From contig CAZNDO010000002.1 of NCBI GenBank assembly GCA_964571855.1, positions 372,001 through 436,000 on the forward strand: DNA of 64,000 nt, read 5' to 3'. The notes beneath the pieces were generated by a model that saw only the letters and a list, made by a program, of their open reading frames with translations, was not told the DNA's origin and did no database searches. Every line of letters starts with the position of its first letter. Position 1 is the first letter of the stretch. Below, piece by piece: positions 17,060 to 25,158 of the stretch. A program made the position numbers and the translations under genes. This stretch comes from CAYYFX01 sp964571855. GTDB lineage: Bacteria > ARS69.

Positions 17060-17845
17060 TCAGTCGGCGACCGTGACGTCCCCGGTCCCGAGGTTCACGA
17101 TGTAGGTGGCGCCCTGCATCGTGTAGCTCGCGTTGCCCGACGACTGGATGTCCACGTCGAAGATGCCGACCGCGTCCCACACCACGCGCATCGTGCTGCC
17201 GGTGTCGGGATACTCGCCGAACGAGCCCGGCGTGCCCGTGTAGTGAACGTCCACGCTCGTGAACGTGACGACCTCGTTCCGCACGTTGTGCCGCATGAAC
17301 TTGCCGACCGCCACGCCGTCCACCGCGCCGCCCGTCCGCGTGAAGCCGAACTCGAACGAGCCGCTGTGCACGTCGTGGTTGAAGTCGTCGTTCTCCGTGT
17401 TCGACGCGCGGATCAGGTCCGTGTCGTACCAGGGCAGGAACGCGTAGCCGTCCAGACCCGTGATCGGGGAGAACTCGCCGGCGCCGCGGTAGGTCGTGCC
17501 GTGGCCGTCCGTGCACCCCTCGAGGGACACGCTCCAGCGCGGCAGCACCGCATCGAGCTCGGCCAGGGTCAGGCAGCCGGACGCGAGCACGCCGCGCGGC
17601 GACGCGACGGGCGCGGCCGCGGAGTCGAACTCGGCCGCGAGCGACAGGCCGGCCCGGAGCAGGTCGGCGTGCAGGGCGAGGACGTTGCCCACCGCCGCGG
17701 CCTCCGGGGTCACGGTCGCGGGGGTCTCCTCCCCGCCGGTGTTGTTCCCGCCTTCGTCCTCCGTCCCCGTGAGCTTGGGGTCGCAGCCGGCCACCAGGAG
17801 GGCGGCGGCGAGGGGAAGCAGCGTACGTGCCGGGGCGATCTTCAT
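17060..17845 (-). CDS. Lipoprotein of unknown function
   Basis: A 261-residue protein with a signal peptide and lipobox (LLVAG-C at residue 21), followed by an acidic low-complexity linker (GTEDEGGNNTGGEE). The mature domain has two further Cys (GCLTL and EGCTDG), possibly a disulfide, and many Asp/Asn-rich beta segments (NTENDDFNHDVHSGSFEFGF, TFTSVDVHYTGTPGSFGEYPDTGS). No domain recognised. The start has an AGGA site. It is divergent from the radical SAM gene, with a 224-nt gap between them. Confidence 0.78.
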   Translation of the reverse strand: MKIAPARTLLPLAAALLVAGCDPKLTGTEDEGGNNTGGEETPATVTPEAAAVGNVLALHADLLRAGLSLAAEFDSAAAPVASPRGVLASGCLTLAELDAVLPRWSVSLEGCTDGHGTTYRGAGEFSPITGLDGYAFLPWYDTDLIRASNTENDDFNHDVHSGSFEFGFTRTGGAVDGVAVGKFMRHNVRNEVVTFTSVDVHYTGTPGSFGEYPDTGSTMRVVWDAVGIFDVDIQSSGNASYTMQGATYIVNLGTGDVTVAD

Positions 17846-17988
17846 GGAGTTCCTCCGCGAATGGGCGGGGTCGGAAGCGCGCTTTCCCGGCCCTATCGAC
17901 CTTCCGGGGCGGCGGCTTGAGGCCGGGCCGGGCGGCTCCCGACCGCCCCGGCGTCCCCGCCCCCCGTCCCCGGGATCCCCGGAGACGC

Positions 17989-18017
17989 TTGACGCCCGGG
18001 CCCGGGGACGTTGAAAT
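17989..18017 (+). promoter_or_regulatory. Promoter of the radical SAM/glycosyltransferase pair
   Basis: TTGACG at 17989-17994 and TGAAAT at 18012-18017 are spaced 17 nt. The predicted RNA start (about 18024) lies beyond the ATG at 18016, which is why the GTG at 18070 is taken as the start. Confidence 0.5.
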
Positions 18018-18069
18018 GTCGCACCGACCACGGGATCGGGCCCGCGCGGGCTCCGAGGAGGAGGTGGAC

Positions 18070-19311
18070 GTGGCGACGGTCGACAGCGCTCCGGTCGCGG
18101 CCCCGGGAACCGGACATCCGGGCCCCGTCGCGACCCCCGGGGATCGGAACAGCCGCATCCCCGTCCGGCATCTCTCCAGCGTTCTCCTGCGCTCCCCGGA
18201 CGTCTTCTGGCGTCTGCTGCGCGCGGAGGCCACGAAGCACATCTTCGCGCCGCGGGAGCGGAACCGGGCCGACGGGACCAGCAACCAGCTCCGCCAGGTG
18301 AGCCTGAAGATCGTCAACTCCTGCAACCTGCGCTGCAAGACCTGCGGGCAGTGGGGCGAGACGGGCTACAACCTGTCGAAGTCGGACGAGGAGATCCGCG
18401 AGATCGTCCCGTACGAGATCTACCGGAAGATGGTGGACGACCTCGCCGGGATCGCGCCGTTCTACTACATCTGGGGCGGCGAGCCGTACCTGTACCCGGA
18501 CATCGTCCCGCTCATGGAGCACATGAAGAGGCGGAACGGCCTCGTCGGGATCGTGACGAACGGCACGATGATGGCGAAGACCGCGGACCGGCTGGTGCGC
18601 GCGGGCGTGGACATGCTCATGCTGTCGGTGGACGGCGTCGGACCCGTGCACAACGAGATCCGGCAGGAGAAGCGCGCCTGGGAGATGATGATGGAGGGGC
18701 TGGACGCCGTGCTCGCCGAGAAGCGGCGGCAGGGCGCGGTGAAGCCCTACGTCAACGTGCTCGCCACCATCTCGCGGGACAACGTGGGGCACCTGGAGGC
18801 CATCGCCGACTGGGGCGCGGACAAGGGGATCGACCTCCTCACGTACTACTACTCGTGGTTCACGAACGAGGAGAACGGGAAGGCGCACGAGCAGGCCATG
18901 CAGGAGCGGTTCGGCGTGACGCCCTCGTCCTGGCAGGGCTACCTCTTCTTCCGCGGGCTGGACGCGCCGCGGCTGCAGGAGGAGGTCGGCTCCATCAAGT
19001 CCCGGAAGTGGCCCTTCCCGGTGCTCTTCATCCCGGACCTCGCACAGGCGGACATCCCGGCGTACTACGAGGATCCCACGAAGCTCTTCGGCTACGGCCG
19101 GTGCATCCAGCCGTGGATCGTCACCGAGATCATGCCGAACGGCGACGTCGCCACGTGCCGGGACTACCCGGACTACGTGTGCGGCAACATCCAGCGCAAC
19201 AGCCTGCAGGAGATCTGGAACAACGACCGCTACCGCGCGTTCCGGAACAGCCTGAGGGACGACGGGCTCCTTCCGATCTGCGCGCGGTGCTGCGGGTTGA
19301 TGGGCTGGTGA
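18070..19311 (+). CDS. Radical SAM/SPASM domain protein
   Basis: A 413-residue iron-sulfur enzyme. The radical SAM motif is CNLRCKTC (CxxxCxxC; about residue 92), followed by the glycine-rich WGGEPYLYPD and later TNGTMM and LSVDGVG. The C-terminal part is a SPASM-type region: GRCIQPW, NGDVATCRDYPDYVCGNI, LQEIWNN and a final CARCC, which would bind one or two auxiliary clusters. SPASM enzymes modify peptides or proteins, or act on sugars; the substrate here is unknown and no precursor peptide gene was seen beside it. The GTG at 18070 has a GGAGGAGG ribosome site; an ATG at 18016 is also in frame but overlaps the predicted promoter. Paired with the glycosyltransferase 31 nt downstream. Confidence 0.87.
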   Translation: MATVDSAPVAAPGTGHPGPVATPGDRNSRIPVRHLSSVLLRSPDVFWRLLRAEATKHIFAPRERNRADGTSNQLRQVSLKIVNSCNLRCKTCGQWGETGYNLSKSDEEIREIVPYEIYRKMVDDLAGIAPFYYIWGGEPYLYPDIVPLMEHMKRRNGLVGIVTNGTMMAKTADRLVRAGVDMLMLSVDGVGPVHNEIRQEKRAWEMMMEGLDAVLAEKRRQGAVKPYVNVLATISRDNVGHLEAIADWGADKGIDLLTYYYSWFTNEENGKAHEQAMQERFGVTPSSWQGYLFFRGLDAPRLQEEVGSIKSRKWPFPVLFIPDLAQADIPAYYEDPTKLFGYGRCIQPWIVTEIMPNGDVATCRDYPDYVCGNIQRNSLQEIWNNDRYRAFRNSLRDDGLLPICARCCGLMGW

Positions 19312-19342
19312 TCGTGGCCGCCCCCGCGCACGCGAGGACGGG

Positions 19343-20620
19343 ATGATCGACCTTCCGGGCGTCACGTGGGGCGTCGTCGCCGGTGCCACCGCATTCAACG
19401 TCTACTTCTGGACGCGGACGATCCGCGGCTACCTCGCGTGGCGGCGCCTGCTCGCGCGCGGCCCGGACCCGCCGGCGTGGCCGAAGACCCACGTGTTCGT
19501 CTGCCTCAAGGGCGCCATGCCCCGCCTGCCGGAGACGGTCCGCGCCCTGGACGCCCAGGACTACCCCGGCGACTACCGCGTCACGTTCATCACCGAGGGC
19601 GCGGCCGACGGCGGCGACGAGGCCGCCTCCGCCCTCGCCGCCGTCCTTCCCGGGACCGCCCGCTGCGACCACGTCGTCGCGGGACGCGTGATCGACCACG
19701 ACGCGCGCTGCGCCCAGAAGAACTGGAACCTGATCGGGGGCATCCGGCACGCGGAGGCCATGCACGGCCCGCTGGAGGTCTACGCGTTCTGCGACGGCGA
19801 CCTCCTGGTGCGGGACACCTGGCTGCGGGAGATGGTGAAGCCGCTGGCCACGGGGGCCGGCGACGCCTCGACCACGTTCCACTGCGTGGAACCGGACGGG
19901 AGCCGCGTGGTCGCCGCCCTGCACGGGATCGCCGAGGCCTGCCAGTCCATGGCCGCGCTCGTGTGCCGCGGGGCCGCCTGGGGCGGGTCGATGGCCATCA
20001 TGTCGCGCGTGTTCCGCCGGCACCGGCTGGACGAGGTCTGGGGGCGCACGGTGGTGGACGACATGACCCTGAGCCGCCTGATGCAGGGCACACGGCTCAA
20101 GGTGGTGCCCGTGCCGCGCTTCCTGGTCAGCTCGCGCTCCGAGATCGAGGGCTACCGCAGCTTCGTCCGCTGGCTCGGGCGGCAGTACTTCTTCGTGCGC
20201 GTGTACCTGCCGTCCCTGTACCGCGCGCTCGGCGCGAAGGTCGTGCTGGACGTGGCCGCGCTGTGGCTCGCCGCCTACCACCTCGGCTTCCGCGTCTTCC
20301 AGGGCGCGTGGCCGGCCGGCGCCGCCGCGGGGTTCGCCATCACGGTGGCGGCGGCATCGCTCCTCGCCACGTTCTGGCTGTTCCGGTTCCTGCTTCCGGA
20401 GCGCCCGTCGGCCCGCGCGTGGATCCCGGCCAGCTTCCTGGTGCCCGGGGCCAGCCTGCTCGCCTGCGCGAACGCGTCGCTCCGCCGCCGGCGGCTCACC
20501 TGGCGGGATCTCACCTACGTCGTGGACCGCCAGGGACACGTCTCGCGCGTGGAGCGCACCGCGCCCGCCCCCCCGCTGGCCGCGCCCGAGCCGGCGCCGC
20601 TGGCCGAGGAAGCGGCCTGA
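19343..20620 (+). CDS. Membrane glycosyltransferase, family 2/21-like
   Basis: A 425-residue protein with one N-terminal membrane segment, a GT-A domain and about three C-terminal membrane segments (VVLDVAALWLAAYHLGF, AGFAITVAAASLLATFWLF, ASFLVPGASLLACA). Catalytic-site motifs are FCDGDLLV (metal-binding Asp), VVDDMTLSRLM (base) and FVRWLGRQYFF, an RW acceptor motif. The pattern resembles ceramide glucosyltransferase-type (GT21) enzymes that transfer a sugar to a lipid. Acceptor and donor are unknown. It follows the radical SAM gene by 31 nt, so a joint role in making a modified glycolipid is possible but not shown. Confidence 0.82.
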   Translation: MIDLPGVTWGVVAGATAFNVYFWTRTIRGYLAWRRLLARGPDPPAWPKTHVFVCLKGAMPRLPETVRALDAQDYPGDYRVTFITEGAADGGDEAASALAAVLPGTARCDHVVAGRVIDHDARCAQKNWNLIGGIRHAEAMHGPLEVYAFCDGDLLVRDTWLREMVKPLATGAGDASTTFHCVEPDGSRVVAALHGIAEACQSMAALVCRGAAWGGSMAIMSRVFRRHRLDEVWGRTVVDDMTLSRLMQGTRLKVVPVPRFLVSSRSEIEGYRSFVRWLGRQYFFVRVYLPSLYRALGAKVVLDVAALWLAAYHLGFRVFQGAWPAGAAAGFAITVAAASLLATFWLFRFLLPERPSARAWIPASFLVPGASLLACANASLRRRRLTWRDLTYVVDRQGHVSRVERTAPAPPLAAPEPAPLAEEAA

Positions 20621-20626
20621 GCCCTC

Positions 20627-20646
20627 CCGCCGGTCGAGGCCGGCGG
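20627..20646. terminator. Short hairpin between glycosyltransferase and fixJ
   Basis: A 7-bp GC stem (CCGCCGG with its complement) and a six-base loop lie 6 nt after the glycosyltransferase stop and 8 nt after the response regulator stop on the other strand. Modest but well placed. Confidence 0.45.
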
Positions 20647-20654
20647 ACGCCCGC

Positions 20655-21278
20655 TCAGGCCTCGCCCCGCGCCCGCAGCACCAGCCGAACCAGCTCGGCG
20701 AGGGACGCGGCCTCCATCTTCGCCATGGCCCGGGCCCGGTGGATCTCCACCGTCCGGTCCGAGACCCCGAGCTCCGCCGCGATCTGCTTGTTGGGCTGCC
20801 CGGCGACGACCCGATCCAGCACCTCCCGCTCGCGGGGCGTCAGCCGCTCCAGCCGCGCCGCCAGCTCCGTCCGCTCCCCGGCGGCGGAGCGCCGCGCCCG
20901 GTCCATCTCCAGCGCTTGTTGAATCCGATCCAGCAAGTCCTGGTCCCGGAACGGCTTCCGGAGGAAGTCCACGGCCCCGGCGCGCATCGCGGCCACGGCG
21001 TCCGGCACGTCCCCGTGTCCCGTGAGGAAGATGATGGGAAGGCGACTGCCCCGCTCCACGAGGCGCTCCTGCAACTCCAACCCGGACAGCCCCGGCATCC
21101 GGAGGTCCAGCACGAGGCAGCCCGGCCGGTCCCCCGGCCACGCGTCGAGGAAGTCCCCGGCGGACGCGAAGGTCTCCACCGGCAGCGCCACGGACTCGAG
21201 GAGCATCGCCACCGACGCCCGCACCGCCTCGTCGTCGTCGACCACGAAGACGACCGGCCCCGCCGCCGGATCGGTCAT
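20655..21278 (-). CDS. fixJ: FixJ-type response regulator
   Basis: A 207-residue two-component regulator. The receiver domain (1-125) has the acidic pocket VVDDDE, the phosphorylation site Asp58 in LVLDLRMPG, the Thr of FLTGHGD and the Lys of FLRKPF. The output domain (about 140-205) is a LuxR/FixJ-type helix-turn-helix: LTPREREVLDRVVAGQPNKQIAAELGVSDRTVEIHRA. Its ATG overlaps the TGA of the histidine kinase gene (ATGA), so the two are made together. FixJ proteins activate low-oxygen genes such as cbb3 oxidase and fixK; the cco set lies just beyond the kinase. Confidence 0.9.
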   Translation of the reverse strand: MTDPAAGPVVFVVDDDEAVRASVAMLLESVALPVETFASAGDFLDAWPGDRPGCLVLDLRMPGLSGLELQERLVERGSRLPIIFLTGHGDVPDAVAAMRAGAVDFLRKPFRDQDLLDRIQQALEMDRARRSAAGERTELAARLERLTPREREVLDRVVAGQPNKQIAAELGVSDRTVEIHRARAMAKMEAASLAELVRLVLRARGEA

Positions 21279-22501
21279 GCCCCGCTTCCCGCCGCGCCGG
21301 GCCGGTCGCCGCCGGCCTCCGCCGGTCCGCCACCCGCCGCGGTCGCCGACCCGTCGCGGCCGCCCGCCAGGGGAAGCGTGAAGCGGAAGGTCGCGCCGCC
21401 CTCCGGATTCGGCGCCCACGACAGCGCCCCGCCGTGCGCGGTCACGATCGAGTGGCTGATGGAGAGGCCCATCCCCATCCCCTGGCGCTTCGTCGTGAAG
21501 AACGGGTGGAACAGCTGCGGCTGCGCCCGCTCCTCCACGCCGGGACCGGAGTCCGTCACCGACACCTCCACGCGATCGCCCTGGCGCGCCGCGGCCACGA
21601 GGAGCCGCCGCCGCGAGCGGGGCACCGCGTCCATGGCCTCGAGCGCGTTCCGCACGAGGTTCAGGATCACCTGCTGCAGCTGGATCGAGTCGGCCACCAC
21701 GCGGGGCAGGCGTTCCGGAACCTGCACCTCCACGCGCGCCTCGTGCCGCTGCGCGGCCACCTCGGCGAGCCGGAGCGCGTCGCGGATCGCCTCGCCGAGA
21801 TCGCAGGGAACGCGCTTGTCCTCGCCCTTGCGCGCGAAGTCCCGCAGGCGGCGCAGGATCTCCCCCGCGCGCAACGCCTGCTCCGCGATGCGCTCCACCG
21901 TGTCGCGCCGCTCCGGATGCCCGCCGGGATCCGACCGCATCTGCCGGGCGAGCGCCTGCGCGTACGACGCGATCGCCGTAAGCGGCTGGTTGATCTCGTG
22001 CGCGATCCCCGCCGCCATCTCGCCGAGCGTGGACAGGCGCGTCACGTGCGCGAGCCGCTCCCGGTGCTCGCGCGCCTCCGCCTCCGCGCGCACCTTCGCC
22101 GTGACGTCCCGGATCAGCCCGACGAACCGCCGCCCCTCGCCGAACGAGGCGATCTCCCCGACCGACAGCTCCACCGGGAACTGCGTCCCGTCCTTCCGCA
22201 GCGCCACCACCTCCCGCCCGATGCCGATGATCCGCGGCGACCCCGTCTCCAGGTAATGGTGGAGGTACCCGTCGTGCCCGGAGCGGAACGGTTCCGGCAT
22301 GAGCATGGACACGTTCCGGCCCAGCACCTCCCGGGCCTCCCAGCCGAACATCCGCTCCGCCGCCGCGCCGAAGAGCAGGACCCGCCCCCGCTCGTCGATC
22401 ATGACGATGGCGTCCACGGCCGCCTTCAGCACGGCGTCCAGCCGCGCCTCGGCGTCGCGGGCGCGCCGCTCGAGGGCTTCGTACCGGTCTGCGGATCCCA
22501 C
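21275..22501 (-). CDS. fixL: Oxygen-sensing histidine kinase FixL (heme PAS)
   Basis: A 408-residue kinase with no membrane segment. The PAS domain (about residues 18-135) keeps the FixL heme-pocket signature: MPEPFRSGHDGY with the proximal heme His at residue 76, and IIGIGR with the Arg (96) that senses bound oxygen. The dimerisation region has the phospho-accepting His168 in AHEINQPLTA. The ATP-binding domain shows NLVRNALEAM (N box), DSGPGV (G1) and GMGMGLSIS (G2). Oxygen binding should switch the kinase off. The GTG at 22501 follows GGGAGGG; a promoter is placed at 22527-22555. Close neighbour genes for cbb3 oxidase make this a likely local regulator. Confidence 0.92.
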   Translation of the reverse strand: MGSADRYEALERRARDAEARLDAVLKAAVDAIVMIDERGRVLLFGAAAERMFGWEAREVLGRNVSMLMPEPFRSGHDGYLHHYLETGSPRIIGIGREVVALRKDGTQFPVELSVGEIASFGEGRRFVGLIRDVTAKVRAEAEAREHRERLAHVTRLSTLGEMAAGIAHEINQPLTAIASYAQALARQMRSDPGGHPERRDTVERIAEQALRAGEILRRLRDFARKGEDKRVPCDLGEAIRDALRLAEVAAQRHEARVEVQVPERLPRVVADSIQLQQVILNLVRNALEAMDAVPRSRRRLLVAAARQGDRVEVSVTDSGPGVEERAQPQLFHPFFTTKRQGMGMGLSISHSIVTAHGGALSWAPNPEGGATFRFTLPLAGGRDGSATAAGGGPAEAGGDRPGAAGSGA

Positions 22502-22728
22502 GCGGCTCCCTCCCGGGCAACGGCGCAGTATCGCCGCCCCCCTGCGCCCCCGCAATCGCGCCCCTCGTGGCGGCCCCGGGCCGGGCGCGGGCACCCGCGC
22601 GCAGCCTCCGGACCACCGGGGTACGGGATACCCGAAATACCTCCTCGGAAAGTCCGGATTCCCCGCGGTCGCGGCGAAGTCGATCCTTCCCGAAGACAGC
22701 CGCTCCCCCGCGGCCCCGGAGGCGTGCC
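22502..22728. promoter_or_regulatory. Divergent control region fixLJ / CBS-cco side
   Basis: This 227-nt gap separates the kinase from the CBS-protein gene and is the only sizeable control region for the plus-strand run that continues through ccoG. It contains a short dyad GGGTA-CGGGA-TACCC at 22619-22633 that could be an operator. No FNR/FixK box (TTGAT-N4-ATCAA) was found. The regulator binding here is not known. Confidence 0.4.
22527..22555 (-). promoter_or_regulatory. Promoter of fixLJ
   Basis: Read on the minus strand, TTGCGG (22550-22555) and GATACT (22527-22532) are spaced exactly 17 nt, placing the RNA start about 20 nt before the GTG start of the kinase. Confidence 0.5.
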
Positions 22729-23217
22729 ATGAGGATCGAACGGTGGATGTCCAGCCCGGCGATCACGATCGCGCCGGACATCCCGGCGTCGCTCGCGCTC
22801 CGCAAGATGATGGAACACGAGATCCGCCGCCTGCCGGTCGTGGACGACGACGGTCGCCTGCTCGGGATCGTCACCGATCGCGACCTGCGCGGCTCCCTCG
22901 AGCCCTGGTCGGTGCCGCATCCGTCCCGCCCGTACGAGCCGGCGGGCGCGGATCCGCCGGTGAAGGACGTGATGCGCAAGGCCATCGCCGTGGTCACGCC
23001 GCGCGATTCCGTGCGCGACGCCGCGCGGCTCATGCACGACCTGAAGGTCACGGGGCTTCCGGTGGTCGAGGGCCGGCGGTGCGTGGGCGTGATCACGGTC
23101 CAGGACCTGCTCGAGGTCCTGGTCGCGGCGCTCGATCGCGTGGGCAACGAGGTGAACGAGGAGATCCGGGACAGCGCCCCGCGGGCCGGCGCACGCGAGC
23201 CGGAAGCGGGGTCCTAG
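22729..23217 (+). CDS. Tandem CBS domain protein
   Basis: A 162-residue protein made of one pair of CBS domains (about 5-60: SPAITIAPDIPASLALRKMM ... RRLPVVDDDGRLLGIVTDRDLR; and 80-140: DVMRKAIAVVTPRDSVRDAARLM ... GLPVVEGRRCVGVITVQDLLEVL). Such Bateman modules bind adenosine ligands (AMP, ATP, NAD, SAM) and report energy state. No output domain is attached. It starts with GGAGG at good spacing and ends 3 nt before the CoA-transferase gene, so it may sense energy charge for that enzyme; this link is inference. Confidence 0.88.
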   Translation: MRIERWMSSPAITIAPDIPASLALRKMMEHEIRRLPVVDDDGRLLGIVTDRDLRGSLEPWSVPHPSRPYEPAGADPPVKDVMRKAIAVVTPRDSVRDAARLMHDLKVTGLPVVEGRRCVGVITVQDLLEVLVAALDRVGNEVNEEIRDSAPRAGAREPEAGS

Positions 23218-23220
23218 GCC

Positions 23221-25158
23221 ATGGACGTCCAGGCGCTGTACGCCGCGAAGCGGGTCTCCGTGGACGAGGCGATCGCGCTCGTGCCGTCCGGATCGCGCGT
23301 GTTCCTGGGCTCCGGCTGCGCGGAGCCGCAGACGCTCGTGCGCGGGCTGTGCCGGCACGCGGAGCGCCTCTCCGGCGTGGAGGTCTGCTCCCTGCTCACG
23401 CTGGGGATCGCGGACTACGTGCAGGACCGCTTCCTCGGCAGCTTCCGGCACAACGCGTACTTCATCGGCGCGAACGTGCGCGCCGCCGTGCGCGAGGGCC
23501 GGGCGGACTACACGCCGGTGTTCCTCAGCGAGATCCCGGAGCTGATCCGCTCCGGCCAGCAGCGCGTGGACGTGGCGCTCCTGCAGCTGTCCCCGCCGGA
23601 CGGGCAGGGCAACTGCAGCATGGGGATCCACGTGGACGTGCAGCAGGCGGCGCTGGAGAGCGCGCGCGTCGTCATCGCGGAGATCAACCCGAACATGCCG
23701 CGCACGTTCGGCCAGACGAACGTGCCGCTCTCCCGCATCGACGCGTGCGTGGAGGTGCACACGCCGCTGCTGGAGCTGCCGTACGCCCCCGCCCCGGACG
23801 AGACCACGCTGGAGATCGGCATGCACGTGGCCCGGCTGGTGGAGAACGGCGCGTGCCTGCAGCTCGGCCTCGGCAACATCCCGGGCGCGGTGGCCCGCTT
23901 CCTCGACGACCGCCGGCACCTGGGCCTGCACACGGAGATGGCCACGGATGCCGTCCTGGGGCTGCTGGAGAACGGGAACATCGACAACACGCGCAAGAGC
24001 ATCCTCCCGGGGAAGAGCGTGCTCAGCCTCGCCATGGGGACGCGCCACCTGTACGACTTCGTGGACGGCAACCCGGCGGTGGAGTTCTTCCCGTCGGATT
24101 TCGTGAACGATCCGCGGGTGATCAGCCGGAACGACCGGGTCGTCTCCGTGAACTCCGCGCTGCAGGTGGATCTCACCGGACAGGTGTGCGCGGACAGCCT
24201 CGGCGCCACCTTCCACTCCGGCATCGGCGGGCAGGTGGACTTCGCGCGCGGCGCCGCGATGAGCCGCGGGGGCAAGCCGGTCGTGGCCCTGCCCTCCACC
24301 GCGAAGGGCGGGCGCGTGAGTCGCATCGTGCCGGAGCTGGACGCGGGCGCGGGCGTCGTCACCGGGCGCGGGGACGTGCACTACGTCGTGACCGAGTACG
24401 GCACGGCGTACCTGCACGGGAAGACGGTGCGCGAGCGCGCGCTGGCGCTCGTGGGCATCGCGCACCCCGACTTCCGCGGCGCCCTCCTGGACTTCGTGAA
24501 GCGCCGGCACTACGCGCTGACCGACGGCGCGAAGCTGGCCCGCGCGCTGGACCCGTACCCGTCGGACTGGGAGCGCCGGATCACCTTCGGCGACGAGGAG
24601 ATGGCGGTCCGCCCGCTGCGCCCCGCGGACGTGACGCGGCTGCGCGACTTCTTCTACTCCCACACGATGGAGACCATCTACCACCGCTACTTCACGGTGA
24701 AGAAGGACCTCACGAACGAGGAGGCCCGGCACCTGTGCAGCGTGGACTACCGCCAGCGCATGGCGTTCGGCGTGTTCCGGGACGCGGAGGACGGGCCGAA
24801 GCTCGTGGGCGTCGGCCGCTACGACCTCAACCCGCGCACCGGGCTCGCGGAGACCGCGATGGTGGTCGGCGAGGACTGGCGCGGCCGCGGCATCGGCTCC
24901 ACGCTCCTGCGGCTGCTCCTGGAGTACGCCGAGTCGCGCGGCATCCGCGGCATCCGCGCCGAGATCCTCCCCAGCAACCAGGGCCTGGTGCGCCTGCACG
25001 GCGCGCTCGGCCACGATGTCCGGTGGGACGCCGTCGGACGTTGCTACGAGGTGCGGCACGTGTTCCACCCGGAGGCGCCCGATGCGGCCGGGTCGAACGG
25101 CCAGGGCGCCGGACCGGCCACCGGGGCGGACGCCACCCGCCCGACGAGGTCCGCATGA
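23221..25158 (+). CDS. Acetyl-CoA hydrolase/CoA-transferase fused to GNAT domain
   Basis: A 645-residue two-part protein. Residues 1-430 are a Cat1/4-hydroxybutyrate CoA-transferase-type enzyme: GCAEPQTLVRGL, LSPPDGQGNCSMG, IAEINPNMPRTFGQ, LQLGLGNIPGAV and HTEMATDAVLGL, whose Glu should form the acyl-CoA thioester intermediate, then VTEYGTAYLHGKTVRERA. Residues about 460-625 are a GNAT acetyltransferase (VRPLRPADVTRLRDFF, ETAMVVGEDWRGRGIGSTLLRLLLEY, the acetyl-CoA loop being RGRGIG). The tail is disordered. The two parts could link acetate or acyl activation with lysine acylation. It lies between a CBS protein and oxidase assembly genes, and its stop overlaps the next start (ATGA). Confidence 0.9.
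   Translation: MDVQALYAAKRVSVDEAIALVPSGSRVFLGSGCAEPQTLVRGLCRHAERLSGVEVCSLLTLGIADYVQDRFLGSFRHNAYFIGANVRAAVREGRADYTPVFLSEIPELIRSGQQRVDVALLQLSPPDGQGNCSMGIHVDVQQAALESARVVIAEINPNMPRTFGQTNVPLSRIDACVEVHTPLLELPYAPAPDETTLEIGMHVARLVENGACLQLGLGNIPGAVARFLDDRRHLGLHTEMATDAVLGLLENGNIDNTRKSILPGKSVLSLAMGTRHLYDFVDGNPAVEFFPSDFVNDPRVISRNDRVVSVNSALQVDLTGQVCADSLGATFHSGIGGQVDFARGAAMSRGGKPVVALPSTAKGGRVSRIVPELDAGAGVVTGRGDVHYVVTEYGTAYLHGKTVRERALALVGIAHPDFRGALLDFVKRRHYALTDGAKLARALDPYPSDWERRITFGDEEMAVRPLRPADVTRLRDFFYSHTMETIYHRYFTVKKDLTNEEARHLCSVDYRQRMAFGVFRDAEDGPKLVGVGRYDLNPRTGLAETAMVVGEDWRGRGIGSTLLRLLLEYAESRGIRGIRAEILPSNQGLVRLHGALGHDVRWDAVGRCYEVRHVFHPEAPDAAGSNGQGAGPATGADATRPTRSA

Noticed and set aside
18070..20620. Reading the radical SAM/glycosyltransferase pair as hopanoid genes HpnH/HpnI
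   Set aside because: The radical SAM protein has a SPASM-type C-terminus and does not show the HpnH sequence style, and no squalene-hopene cyclase or other hpn gene is near.
22619..22633. Treating the GGGTA-N5-TACCC dyad as a defined FixJ or FNR site
   Set aside because: It does not match a known FNR/FixK box, and a single 5-bp dyad is weak evidence; it is only mentioned as a candidate.
22426..25068. An open antisense frame of about 880 codons opposite the CBS and CoA-transferase genes
   Set aside because: Long antisense and out-of-phase frames are expected at this GC content; the translation is His/Arg/Ala-rich with no domain, while the plus strand has clear family motifs. The same applies to long frames opposite pgi, ettA, ccoNO, corA and others.
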